The position numbers and the translations under genes are program-made. DNA of 21,827 bases from Solimonas sp040377605. GTDB taxonomy: Bacteria > Pseudomonadota > Gammaproteobacteria > Nevskiales > Nevskiaceae. The number at the start of each line of letters is the position of its first letter. The first letter of the stretch is position 1. Below, in pieces: positions 1 through 7,209 of the stretch. Where the stretch lies: assembly GCA_040377605.1 (NCBI GenBank), contig JBEIOK010000029.1, positions 1-21,827 on the forward strand. The letters are read 5' to 3'. A model generated the notes under the pieces. The model ran no database searches. It had not been told where the DNA came from and saw only the letters and a program-made list of their open reading frames with translations.

Positions 1-2591
1 AGCGCACCTTCCCGCATCAGCGAGAGCAGTCGCGGCAGCAGATCCTGTCCACGCAGATCGGTGAACGCGGCATCGCCCATCACCTCGATCATCGTGCCGA
101 TGTCGTGCTTGCGACCCGCAGCCTGGAACGCCACGAGGCGGTCACGCAGCATGGCCATGCGATGCGTCGGTCCGTAAGTGCCATTGGCGTCGGCCGCCCA
201 CCAGCCGGGCGCAGCAGAGTTGTTCCAGTTGGCCAGATAACCCTTCGCCGGATTGGTGTCCTGAATGTGAGCGGACAGCGGCAGATAGCCCGGCCATTCG
301 AAGTAGCCGCCAAAGGGATCGCCCTGCGCGACCGGCACCGCGCGACTGGGGAAGGTCTTGGCGCCGTCGTTGCCGTCACCGCCATGCGCGGTGAAGAAAT
401 CTGTGGGCAGATTCTGGTCGGCGACCCACTCGAAGTTGCCGTCGCCCCACACCGGCAGTTCCGGATGCTGGCCCGGGTGGCGCAGCGGATACAGGCCGGA
501 CTGGATGAAGGCCAGATCGCGGCTGTCCGAGTAGATCCAGTTGAAGGTGCTGGTCATGCTGTTGAACAGCTCCTTGAACTTGGTGTGCGTCATGCGCAGT
601 CCCTGTGTCGTCAGCAGCGCGAATGGCGCAGTCGTATCGACGTCTCCATTGAAGGTCGTGCGCTGCTCGGAGATCACCACGGGTTCGCCGTTGACGGTCG
701 CGGTCGCGGTGACTGGGCCGTAGTGGGTGCGCAGCACCAGCCGCTTGACCGTCTCCGGCGTCGGCGAGCCGCCCAGGGCAATGCTCGCCAGTGTCGGCGT
801 CGCAACCCACTGGTCGAGCCGCTTGTAGAGACGTACGCATTGATCCTTGTAGAGATAGCCGTCGGCGTCCGGAAAGCCGTCAGCGTCCGCGTCGTCACGC
901 GAGGCCGGCGAGCCGTCGGTGTTGCACAGCTTCGAGACTCGTGTGTCGATGAGGTCGGAACCGGCGGACGTGGCGCTCCAGCCAAAGTCGAGGCCATGGC
1001 CAATCACGACGTACGGCAAGTTCACGGTGCTGATGCCGCGCGCGGCGAGATCCAGCGACGTGCCGCCCTTCGAGTACACCGCCGCTTCCCACAGCAGCTG
1101 CGGGTTGAAGTAGCTGGTCTGCGGCCCGGCGACGATGATGGGGTGCCCGGACCGGGTCTGGTCGGCGTTGACGCCGATCCAGTTCGATGTCGTCTCCGGC
1201 AGGCCGAGCGCACTCAACGCCTTCTTCATCGCACGCGTCGAATCGGCGGACGCGAGCATCGCGATACCGCCACGACCCGCAGCGGACTTCAGCGGCGGAT
1301 GCGGCAGGGCTTCGGGCGCGGCCTTGGCTGTCAACAGCGAGCGGAAATAGTCCGGCACGTCGAACAGCCCTCCCGGAATCGGACCAATGATCGGCAGGCC
1401 CAGCCCTCCCCCACTGCGGTTGAGCAGTTCGCGGCCACGCAGGCTGCCGACGTCCCAGATCGCGGCGCCAGCCGGCAGGGTCTGCGGACAGGTCTCGCTG
1501 ACGCTGGGCGGTGACTGCGTCGCGAACACCTTGTCGGTCGTGTACGGCGTGTCCGGATCGTTGGCGTGGCGCAGGTCGCGCCACAGGTCGCAGGCGGCCT
1601 TCGGAATCGCCGCAACACCGGCGGTGAACGTCGGATCGAGCTTCTGCAACAGGTCGAGATTGCGCGCCTCGCTGCCACCCCCGCGACCGAACTGCGCCTG
1701 GATCAGCACGGCATTGGCGACGATGTCATTGATCGTGAACGGCCGCGGCGGAAACACCGGCGGCACCTGCAGCGCCAGGGTCAGATACTCCGGCGGCACC
1801 TCGGCGAGACCCGCCGGCGTCTGCAGGTATGCGATGTACGCATTCATGCCGGCAACGAACATCTCGACGTCGTTGAGGAACACCTGGCCCAGCGGGCCGA
1901 TCTTGGCCACGGCGGCATTGACCATGTCGGTCAGCTCTTCCTCGCTGTAGCCGCCGGCGGATCCGAACTGCAGGTCGAGATCGTAGGTCGTCGGCGACGG
2001 CCCCAGGAATTCCGAGACCCGGCCGCGGCCGGCACGACGCAGCACGTCGAACAGCCACAGACGATCCTGCGCGGCCGCAAAGCCCATCCCGTACTGCGCG
2101 GACGGGCGGTCGTCGCCCTCGATGTACGGCACGCCCCAGCCGTCACGCCGGATCATGACCTTCTTGCCGTTGGGTGCCGTCAGTTCGCGGCTCGATACGG
2201 CGTCGGCAGGATCGATGACGATGTCGGCGCGCTTGAAGTAATTGCAGGCCTGGTCGGAGGATTTCTGGTGCGCATCGAGGTGCTTCGGCGGCGTACAGGT
2301 CTCGCCCTGCAGACCGACCTTGGCGTAGGCCAGATTGCCGTACAGGTCGAGCTGATCGCGGAAGTTCGCGGGGAAGCGAAGGGTCGGCGACCCTGGCAGC
2401 GGCGTGCCGACGCCTCCGGCCGAGTTGCCGTTGGATCCCGGCGGCACGATGGTCATGAAGATGCTCTCGCCCGCCACCCCCACCGGCGGCGCACCGCTGC
2501 TGCCACCGACCGGTTCGCTGCTGCCGCAGGCCGCGAGGCCAATCGTCACGCCAGCCGCGAGCGCCGCGCCCATCACACGCATCGTGCTCAT
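1..2591 (-). CDS. Penicillin acylase family lipoprotein (Ntn hydrolase), 3' end outside window
   Basis: This is an open frame of 863 complete codons that runs off the left edge of the window. The N-terminus has a hydrophobic stretch ending in a lipobox (G-L-A-A-C, Cys22) followed by a Gly/Ser-rich linker, so a lipidated, probably outer-membrane protein is predicted. Around residues 155-180 the frame has the IRRDGWGVPYIEG and AQDRLW-type motifs of the alpha region of penicillin acylases. Ser469 in T-T-S-N-W fits the nucleophile that becomes the N-terminus of the beta subunit after autocleavage, followed by the family-like SGHPIIVAGPQ. Residues about 564-575 hold an Asp-rich DADADGFPDADG loop that resembles a calcium site. 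The start at 2591 has a purine-rich GGGGAGAGAGG just upstream; ATGs at 2582 and 2573 are alternatives. Family members cleave amides such as penicillins, acyl-homoserine lactones or acyl peptides; the substrate cannot be read from the sequence. Confidence 0.88.
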   Translation of the reverse strand, partial: MSTMRVMGAALAAGVTIGLAACGSSEPVGGSSGAPPVGVAGESIFMTIVPPGSNGNSAGGVGTPLPGSPTLRFPANFRDQLDLYGNLAYAKVGLQGETCTPPKHLDAHQKSSDQACNYFKRADIVIDPADAVSSRELTAPNGKKVMIRRDGWGVPYIEGDDRPSAQYGMGFAAAQDRLWLFDVLRRAGRGRVSEFLGPSPTTYDLDLQFGSAGGYSEEELTDMVNAAVAKIGPLGQVFLNDVEMFVAGMNAYIAYLQTPAGLAEVPPEYLTLALQVPPVFPPRPFTINDIVANAVLIQAQFGRGGGSEARNLDLLQKLDPTFTAGVAAIPKAACDLWRDLRHANDPDTPYTTDKVFATQSPPSVSETCPQTLPAGAAIWDVGSLRGRELLNRSGGGLGLPIIGPIPGGLFDVPDYFRSLLTAKAAPEALPHPPLKSAAGRGGIAMLASADSTRAMKKALSALGLPETTSNWIGVNADQTRSGHPIIVAGPQTSYFNPQLLWEAAVYSKGGTSLDLAARGISTVNLPYVVIGHGLDFGWSATSAGSDLIDTRVSKLCNTDGSPASRDDADADGFPDADGYLYKDQCVRLYKRLDQWVATPTLASIALGGSPTPETVKRLVLRTHYGPVTATATVNGEPVVISEQRTTFNGDVDTTAPFALLTTQGLRMTHTKFKELFNSMTSTFNWIYSDSRDLAFIQSGLYPLRHPGQHPELPVWGDGNFEWVADQNLPTDFFTAHGGDGNDGAKTFPSRAVPVAQGDPFGGYFEWPGYLPLSAHIQDTNPAKGYLANWNNSAAPGWWAADANGTYGPTHRMAMLRDRLVAFQAAGRKHDIGTMIEVMGDAAFTDLRGQDLLPRLLSLMREGA

Positions 2592-2663
2592 CCTCTCTCC
2601 CCCACCTTATTGAACGGCGGCACGGTCGTCGCCGCGCCTGCCGCTACTGTATCGTCCGGTGCG
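2592..2663. promoter_or_regulatory. Divergent intergenic region between the acylase and the HExxH protein
   Basis: These 72 bases separate two divergent start codons and must hold the promoter(s) for both unless transcription comes from further away. On the minus strand a purine-rich ribosome binding site sits next to the acylase start. I could not find a convincing -35/-10 pair in either direction. A weak 5-bp inverted repeat (GCGGC/GCCGC) is present near 2617-2634. Confidence 0.3.
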
Positions 2664-3188
2664 ATGGAATCCATTGGGAAATCGGACTCAGCCGTGATGC
2701 TGCGCCTGCGGAATCTAGGGCTCGCACCGTTGCAGGCCCTGTTGGAAGGTTACGGCCTGCAGCTGCAAACGGTTGCCGACGGCCTGCCGATTCCCGGCAG
2801 CTACTGGGGCGACGAGGAAGCGGGCCTGATCGGCCATCGGCTGTATCTGCGCGCCGACACGCCGATTCACTCGGCCCTGCACGAGGCCAGTCACTTCATT
2901 TGCATGGATGACGCCCGCCGCGCGGCACTGCACACCAATGCGCACCCGCAGGGTGACGACATCGAGGAGAACGCGACCTGCTACCTGCAGTGCCTGCTCG
3001 CAGACCGGCTCAGCGGCTACTCGCGCGCGCAATGCTTCGTCGACATGGATGCCTGGGGCTACCACTTCGTGCTGGGCAGTGCGGCGGCCTGGTTCGAGCG
3101 CGATGCCGAAGATGCGCGCCGCTATCTGCTGTGCCATGAACTGATCGACACACGGGACGCCCTCACCGGCCGGCGACGCGAGGGATGA
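2664..3188 (+). CDS. Small HExxH putative metallopeptidase-like protein, unknown function
   Basis: This 174-residue protein is not one I recognise by name. Its clearest feature is H-E-A-S-H at residues 73-77, a zincin-type HExxH motif, followed 24-25 residues later by Glu101/Glu102 in D-D-I-E-E-N-A-T. This is the spacing at which many gluzincins place the third zinc ligand. The segment before it (residues 44-70, GSYWGDEEAGLIGHRLYLR...) resembles the beta-strand edge that precedes the active-site helix in small zincins. There is no signal peptide or membrane segment, so a cytoplasmic protein is expected. The ATG at 2664 is chosen as the first after the divergent gene; a second ATG at 2697 is possible, and neither has a strong Shine-Dalgarno sequence. 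It is transcribed alone, convergent with gpmA. Peptidase activity is inference from the motif only. Confidence 0.75.
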   Translation: MESIGKSDSAVMLRLRNLGLAPLQALLEGYGLQLQTVADGLPIPGSYWGDEEAGLIGHRLYLRADTPIHSALHEASHFICMDDARRAALHTNAHPQGDDIEENATCYLQCLLADRLSGYSRAQCFVDMDAWGYHFVLGSAAAWFERDAEDARRYLLCHELIDTRDALTGRRREG

Positions 3189-3196
3189 AACGCAAA

Positions 3197-3216
3197 CGGC
3201 CACCCGGAGGTGGCCG
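3197..3216 (-). terminator. Intrinsic terminator of gpmA
   Basis: A perfect 8-bp stem, CGGCCACC/GGTGGCCG, closes a 4-base loop that reads UCCG on the gpmA transcript, a UNCG-type tetraloop. It starts 22 bases beyond the gpmA stop, and on that strand the stem is followed by TTTGCGTTTC. The plus-strand HExxH gene ends 9 bases before it. On the plus strand the stem lacks a T run, so it should work mainly for gpmA. Confidence 0.8.
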
Positions 3217-3237
3217 CGCTGCGAACCAGGTTCTCGC

Positions 3238-3990
3238 TTACGACTTGGCCTTGGCCTGGTTGGCAACCGCCTCGGCCGCCTTCTTCGCGGCTTCGGGGTC
3301 ACCCAGGTAGCGATGCGACGTCACCGCGAGCTGATCGTCCAGCTCGAACAGCAACGGAATACCCGTCGGGATGTTCAGCTCCAGAATGTCGCTGGAGGAG
3401 ACGTTGTTGAGATACTTGTACAGCGCGCGCAGGGAGTTGCCATGCGCCGTCACCAGCACGGTCTGACCGGCCTTCAGCTGCGGCGCAATCGCGTCGTGCC
3501 AGTACGGCAGTACGCGATCCAGCGTGGTTGCCAGCGATTCGGTACCGGGCAGTGCATTGCGATCCAGCGTCGCGTAGCGCGGGTCCTGACGCGGATGGCC
3601 GGGATCGTCCACCGCCATGGCCGGTGGCGGAATGTCGTAGGAGCGGCGCCAGACCTTGACCTGCTCCTCGCCGTGCTTGGCGGTGGTTTCGGCCTTGTCC
3701 AACCCCTGCAGTGCGCCGTAGTGGCGCTCGTTGAGGCGCCAGGTCTTGTGAACCGGGATCCACATCTGATCCATCGCATCCAGCGCCGTCCACAGCGTAC
3801 GGATCGCACGCTTGAGTACGGAGGTGTGGGCGACATCGAAGTTCAGGCCCGCCTCCCGCATCAGCGTGCCTGCAGCCTGCGCCTCGCGGCGGCCCTGCTC
3901 GGTGATATCCACATCCACCCAGCCCGTGAAGCGATTGTCGAGGTTCCACTGGCTCTGGCCGTGGCGCAGCAGTACGAGTTTGCGAGTCAC
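3238..3990 (-). CDS. gpmA: 2,3-bisphosphoglycerate-dependent phosphoglycerate mutase
   Basis: This cytoplasmic glycolytic enzyme interconverts 3-phosphoglycerate and 2-phosphoglycerate through a phosphohistidine. The frame is 250 residues, the usual length of dPGM. It opens with the histidine phosphatase signature L-R-H-G-Q-S-Q-W-N, with His10 as the phosphorylated residue. The rest of the active site is visible: Arg61 in K-R-A-I-R-T, Glu88 in R-L-N-E-R-H-Y-G and His183 in V-T-A-H-G-N-S-L-R. The C-terminal tail is Ala/Lys-rich. Translation starts at a GTG (3990) preceded by AAGGGAGAAGAG; no closer ATG preserves the N-terminal motif. The gene follows the HMG-CoA lyase after 57 bases and may be read through from that operon or have its own promoter in the gap. 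It ends at a clear intrinsic terminator. Confidence 0.97.
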   Translation of the reverse strand: MTRKLVLLRHGQSQWNLDNRFTGWVDVDITEQGRREAQAAGTLMREAGLNFDVAHTSVLKRAIRTLWTALDAMDQMWIPVHKTWRLNERHYGALQGLDKAETTAKHGEEQVKVWRRSYDIPPPAMAVDDPGHPRQDPRYATLDRNALPGTESLATTLDRVLPYWHDAIAPQLKAGQTVLVTAHGNSLRALYKYLNNVSSSDILELNIPTGIPLLFELDDQLAVTSHRYLGDPEAAKKAAEAVANQAKAKS

Positions 3991-4047
3991 GTTTCTCTTC
4001 TCCCTTCGGCCACCGGTCCACCCGGCAGCCGTTAAATGAATTGAAGC

Positions 4048-4950
4048 TCAGGCCGCACGCTGGCGGCAGGCGACGCGGCCCAGGCGGCTGGCCGGCTCAC
4101 GCCCAAGTTGCGCACTGATCCATACCGCGGTGTCGGTCAGCGCAGCGAGATTAACGCCGCTCTGCAGGCCCATGCCGTCGAGCATGTACAGCAGATCCTC
4201 GGTCGCGAGATTGCCGGTCGCGCCCTTGGCATACGGACAGCCGCCCAGTCCGGCCACGCTGGCATCGACGACCCGCACACCGGCCTCGATACAGGCATAC
4301 ACGTTTGCCAGAGCCTGCCCGCGCGTGTCGTGAAAATGGACCGCCAGGCGCTCCATGCCGACGGCATCGGCGCAGGCCTGCAGCATCCCGCGTGCGGCGC
4401 GCGGCGTGCCCGCACCGATCGTGTCGCCCAATGAAATCTCATAGCAGCCAAAGTCCGCGACCGCGCGTGTCACGCGCACGACTTCGGCCAGTGGCACGTC
4501 GCCCTGGTACGGACAGCCGAGCACGGTCGAGACATAGGCCCGCACGCGCAATCCGCGCGACAGCGCCTGCTCGACCACCGGCTGCAATCGCGTGAGCGAC
4601 TCATCGACGCTGGCATTGATGTTCTTGCGGTTGAAGGCATCGCTGGCTGCGGTGAAGACCGCGATCTCCTCGACCCCGGCCGCCTGGGCGCGCTCCAGCC
4701 CTGCCAGATTGGGCACCAGGACCGGGTACGCCACCCCAGGCACGCGCGGCAGACCGGCGAGCACCTCGGCGGCATCGGCCATCTGCGGCACCCATTTGGG
4801 CGACACGAAACTCGTCGCCTCGACGGTCCGCAGCCCGCTGGCCACGAGGCGTTGGATCAGTTCGATCTTGATCGCCGCCGCAACGGGCTGCGCCTCATTC
4901 TGCAAGCCGTCGCGCGGGCCGACCTCGACAATGCGGACGGCCTGGCTCAT
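4048..4950 (-). CDS. mvaB: Hydroxymethylglutaryl-CoA lyase
   Basis: The enzyme cleaves 3-hydroxy-3-methylglutaryl-CoA to acetyl-CoA and acetoacetate, the last step of leucine breakdown. The 300-residue product matches the usual bacterial length. It has the TIM-barrel DRE-type opening V-G-P-R-D-G-L-Q-N-E (residues 9-19; Arg13 and Asp14), the metal-binding H-F-H-D-T (His206, His208), and the family signature A-G-L-G-G-C-P-Y-A-K-G-A-T-G-N with catalytic Cys238. An upstream extension of the frame to 5124 is open, but it lies inside the carbonic anhydrase gene and is not homologous, so the start is set at the ATG at 4950. That ATG overlaps the stop of the preceding gene by 4 bases (ATGA), which suggests translational coupling. 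No other leucine-pathway gene (acyl-CoA dehydrogenase, methylcrotonyl-CoA carboxylase) is in the window. In Pseudomonas the equivalent is also called liuE. Confidence 0.96.
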   Translation of the reverse strand: MSQAVRIVEVGPRDGLQNEAQPVAAAIKIELIQRLVASGLRTVEATSFVSPKWVPQMADAAEVLAGLPRVPGVAYPVLVPNLAGLERAQAAGVEEIAVFTAASDAFNRKNINASVDESLTRLQPVVEQALSRGLRVRAYVSTVLGCPYQGDVPLAEVVRVTRAVADFGCYEISLGDTIGAGTPRAARGMLQACADAVGMERLAVHFHDTRGQALANVYACIEAGVRVVDASVAGLGGCPYAKGATGNLATEDLLYMLDGMGLQSGVNLAALTDTAVWISAQLGREPASRLGRVACRQRAA

Positions 4951-5477
4951 GGCGACTCCAGATAGTGATTCTTGATACGCACGTAATGATGCGCGGAATA
5001 CAGGAGTTGCTCGCGCTCCTGCGGGCTCAGTTCGCGGGCTGGCTGTGCGGGAGAGCCGCGATACAGCCAGCCCCCTTTCAGCACCTTGCCTGGCGGCACC
5101 ATCGCCCCGGCGGCGATGAAGCATCCATCCTCCAGCACTGCGCGATCCATGATGATGGCCCCCATGCCGATCAGGCAGCGATCACCGACCGAGCAGGCGT
5201 GCAGGATCACCCCATGCCCGATCGTCACGTCGTCGCCGATCAGCAGCGGCCCCCCGCCGGGCGAGTACGGACCATCGTGCGTCACATGCAGGACGGCGTT
5301 GTCCTGGACGTTGGTGCGCGCGCCGATTTCGATCCGCTGCACATCGCCGCGCACCGAGGCCATCGGCCAGATCGAAGCATCGTCGCCGAGCGTGACGTCT
5401 CCGATCAGCGCTGCCTGCTCGTCGACATAGACCCTCGCTCCCAGTCGCGGAGTCCTGCCGCGATACGGCCGGATCAT
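4947..5477 (-). CDS. Gamma-carbonic anhydrase family protein (left-handed beta-helix)
   Basis: This 176-residue protein has the hexapeptide-repeat pattern of a left-handed parallel beta-helix (residues about 22-130, for example IGDVTLGDDASIW, IGARTNVQDN, IGDDVTIGHG). It ends in an alpha-helical tail that packs along the helix in this family. The three predicted metal-ligand histidines are present: His67 (V-T-H-D-G), His88 (I-G-H-G-V) and His93 (L-H-A-C). It therefore belongs to the CamH/YrdA/PaaY group, which forms trimers with metal at subunit interfaces. Some members are carbonic anhydrases; others act as thioesterases or have no known substrate. It overlaps the preceding hydrolase stop by ATGA (5474-5477) and the following HMG-CoA lyase start by ATGA (4947-4950), so all three should be translated from one mRNA. 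A bicarbonate or acyl-CoA role linked to the lyase is only inferred from position. Confidence 0.93.
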   Translation of the reverse strand: MIRPYRGRTPRLGARVYVDEQAALIGDVTLGDDASIWPMASVRGDVQRIEIGARTNVQDNAVLHVTHDGPYSPGGGPLLIGDDVTIGHGVILHACSVGDRCLIGMGAIIMDRAVLEDGCFIAAGAMVPPGKVLKGGWLYRGSPAQPARELSPQEREQLLYSAHHYVRIKNHYLESP

Positions 5478-6532
5478 GTGCCGGTCGGCTCCACGCTCAC
5501 CGGCGAAAACTCCAGCGGTGCGGGTGGTGGCGCCGGCTCGGCGGGCAACGGCTCGATAGGCAAAGGCTCGACCGGTGCCGCCTCGGGCACCGGCGCGGGC
5601 TCCGGCGGCGCCAGCGGTACCGTTTCCACGCCTTCCTCGCTGGGCAGCGGGGTCGCCTGAATCTGCGTTTCGGGCGTCACCGGCCGCCCCTTGGCGCGCT
5701 TTTCGACAAAGGACTGGATCTGATCCAGCACGTCGGCGCGTGCGCGCAGGAACGACGCGATCGAGCCGACGATCATCTGGTGCGACAGCTTCGGGTAGAT
5801 CACGGTCTCAACGGGCCCGCCCGCCTTGGCGACGGCCCGCGCCAGGTTGCGCGTGTTCTTGATCTCGACGACCTCGTCGTCCTCGCCGTGCAGCAGCAGC
5901 AGCGGCGCATTCTTGCCGTCGACGAAGAAGATCGGCTGCGATTGCGCGAAACGATCCACCGGACCGAAGACGTCCCGCAGATCCGGTGCCGTGATCGGCA
6001 TGAAGTCGTAAGGCCCCGCCAGGCCGATCATGCCGGCCAGCCAGCTGCGGGAGCCGCCCACCGCCTTCAGGTATTCCTCGTTGAGCGCCAGCATCGCCGC
6101 GATGTGCGCACCCGACGAATGCCCCATGACGAACAGCTTCTTCGGGCTGCCGCGATAATCAGCGGCATGCGTGCGCGCCCATTTCACCGCGCGCGCGCCA
6201 TCCTCGACGAACGCCGGGAACCGTACCTTGGGGTACTGGCGGGTGTTGGCGATGATCGCCACGAATCCACGGGAGGCCAGCGCCTGGCCCACGAACTTGT
6301 ATTCGTACTTGTCGCCCGTGCTCCAGCGGCCACCGTAGAAGAACACGACGACGGGCAGGTCCCGGCCCGCCGCCGGAATGTAGACATCCAGCTTCTGGCC
6401 GGTGGCCTCGTCATAGGTCTGATTGAGGACCACGCCATAGCCCTCGTCCGGTGCCAGCTGATTGAGCACCTGCTGGCCGGAGCAGGCGGTCAGCAACAGG
6501 GCGGTCAGGCCCGCGAGGATTCGAAGCAGCAT
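5474..6532 (-). CDS. Lipoprotein alpha/beta hydrolase (esterase/lipase-like) with proline-rich tail
   Basis: This is a 352-residue protein whose first 17 residues form a lipoprotein signal peptide with lipobox L-T-A-C (Cys17). The hydrolase core follows. It has an oxyanion-hole segment F-F-Y-G-G-R-W (residues 64-70, a variant of HGGG), nucleophile elbow G-H-S-S-G-A-H (Ser139), acid in H-G-E-D-D (Asp219) and His251 in L-S-H-Q. The layout is that of BD-FAE/esterase-lipase proteins in the hormone-sensitive-lipase-like group. Residues about 285-352 form a Pro/Glu/Ala-rich low-complexity tail, probably a periplasmic or surface spacer. I start at the ATG at 6532 because it gives a clean lipoprotein signal; an in-frame TTG at 6571 would add 13 residues, and neither has an obvious Shine-Dalgarno sequence. 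It is first in an operon with the carbonic anhydrase and HMG-CoA lyase. The substrate is unknown. Confidence 0.9.
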   Translation of the reverse strand: MLLRILAGLTALLLTACSGQQVLNQLAPDEGYGVVLNQTYDEATGQKLDVYIPAAGRDLPVVVFFYGGRWSTGDKYEYKFVGQALASRGFVAIIANTRQYPKVRFPAFVEDGARAVKWARTHAADYRGSPKKLFVMGHSSGAHIAAMLALNEEYLKAVGGSRSWLAGMIGLAGPYDFMPITAPDLRDVFGPVDRFAQSQPIFFVDGKNAPLLLLHGEDDEVVEIKNTRNLARAVAKAGGPVETVIYPKLSHQMIVGSIASFLRARADVLDQIQSFVEKRAKGRPVTPETQIQATPLPSEEGVETVPLAPPEPAPVPEAAPVEPLPIEPLPAEPAPPPAPLEFSPVSVEPTGT

Positions 6533-6631
6533 GAGAGGAGACCGGTTGAGGGTTGAAATGCCGAAGCGCAATGGTAGCGCGCAAGGCGGAATTGCCGCAT
6601 TCTTGCCGCCGGGAGCAGGGGATTTTTAGAC
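6533..6631. promoter_or_regulatory. Divergent intergenic region between the hydrolase operon and lemA
   Basis: These 99 bases lie between divergent starts and should carry promoters for both the hydrolase operon (minus) and lemA (plus). A TTGAAA at 6553-6558 could be a -35 box on the plus strand, but the hexamer 16 bases later is a poor -10, so I do not assign a promoter. An AGGGGA ribosome-binding-like element lies just ahead of lemA. Confidence 0.3.
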
Positions 6632-7204
6632 ATGGTGACGACTTTCATCTGGGCCGCGATCGCGCTGGCGCTGGCGGTCTACGTGATCACGATCTACAAC
6701 GGTCTGGTCAATCTCAAGCATGGGGTCTCCAAGGCTTGGGCCAATATCGACGTGCTGCTCAAGCAGCGCCACGACGAGCTGCCGAAGCTGGTCGAGACCT
6801 GCATGCAGTACATGCAGTTCGAGCGCACCGCACTTGAACAGGTGATGGCGGCGCGCTCCGGCGCGAACACCGCCCGCGAAAAGGGCGACGTCAAGGGGGT
6901 CGGTCAGGCCGAAGGACTGATGCGCGCGGGACTGGGTTCCATCATGGCAACGGTCGAGGCGTACCCGGACCTGAAGGCCAACCAGTCGATCCAGCAGCTG
7001 CTGGGCCGCATCACCGGCCTGGAAAACGCCATCGCGGACCGCCGCGAGTTCTACAATGAGGCCGTCAACGTCAACAACGTGCGCATCGAGGAGTTTCCGG
7101 ACGTCGTCGTCGCGCGCCTGTTCGCCTTCAAGGCCGCCGAACTGCTGGTGTTCACCGAAGAAGAGAAGCGCGACGTCGACCTGCGGGCGCTGTTCCGCAG
7201 TTAA
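6632..7204 (+). CDS. lemA: LemA family membrane-anchored protein
   Basis: The 190-residue product has one N-terminal transmembrane helix (residues about 4-22) with almost no residues before it, then the LemA motif Y-N-x-L-V-x-L-K-x-x-V-x-x-A-W-A-N-I-D-V-L-L-K-Q-R-x-D-E-L-P-x-L-V (residues 21-55). A long helical body follows, ending in the conserved region E-F-Y-N-E-A-V-N-x-x-N near residues 140-150 and F-P-D-V-V-V-A. This gives the usual N-out, mostly soluble helical-bundle architecture. LemA proteins are widespread and of unclear biochemical role; several are encoded next to GIDE-domain or TPM-domain membrane proteins. Here the partner starts 5 bases after the stop, so the two are almost certainly co-transcribed. 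AGGGGA lies about ten bases upstream of the ATG. Confidence 0.95.
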   Translation: MVTTFIWAAIALALAVYVITIYNGLVNLKHGVSKAWANIDVLLKQRHDELPKLVETCMQYMQFERTALEQVMAARSGANTAREKGDVKGVGQAEGLMRAGLGSIMATVEAYPDLKANQSIQQLLGRITGLENAIADRREFYNEAVNVNNVRIEEFPDVVVARLFAFKAAELLVFTEEEKRDVDLRALFRS

Positions 7205-7209
7205 GCTCC

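Noticed and set aside
105..2663. Long plus-strand frames (105-1514 and the first two thirds of the frame 1566-3188) opposite the acylase
   Set aside because: The minus-strand frame carries a lipobox and penicillin-acylase motifs throughout; the plus-strand translations are basic low-complexity shadows. Only the part from 2664 is a real gene.
5480..5660. Tandem DNA repeat in the tail of the hydrolase gene
   Set aside because: The Pro/Glu/Ala pattern is at the protein level; the DNA does not repeat with a fixed unit.
6571..6571. TTG at 6571 as the start of the lipoprotein hydrolase
   Set aside because: It would add 13 residues before a good lipoprotein signal peptide and has no ribosome binding site; the ATG at 6532 is preferred, though without strong ribosome-site support either.
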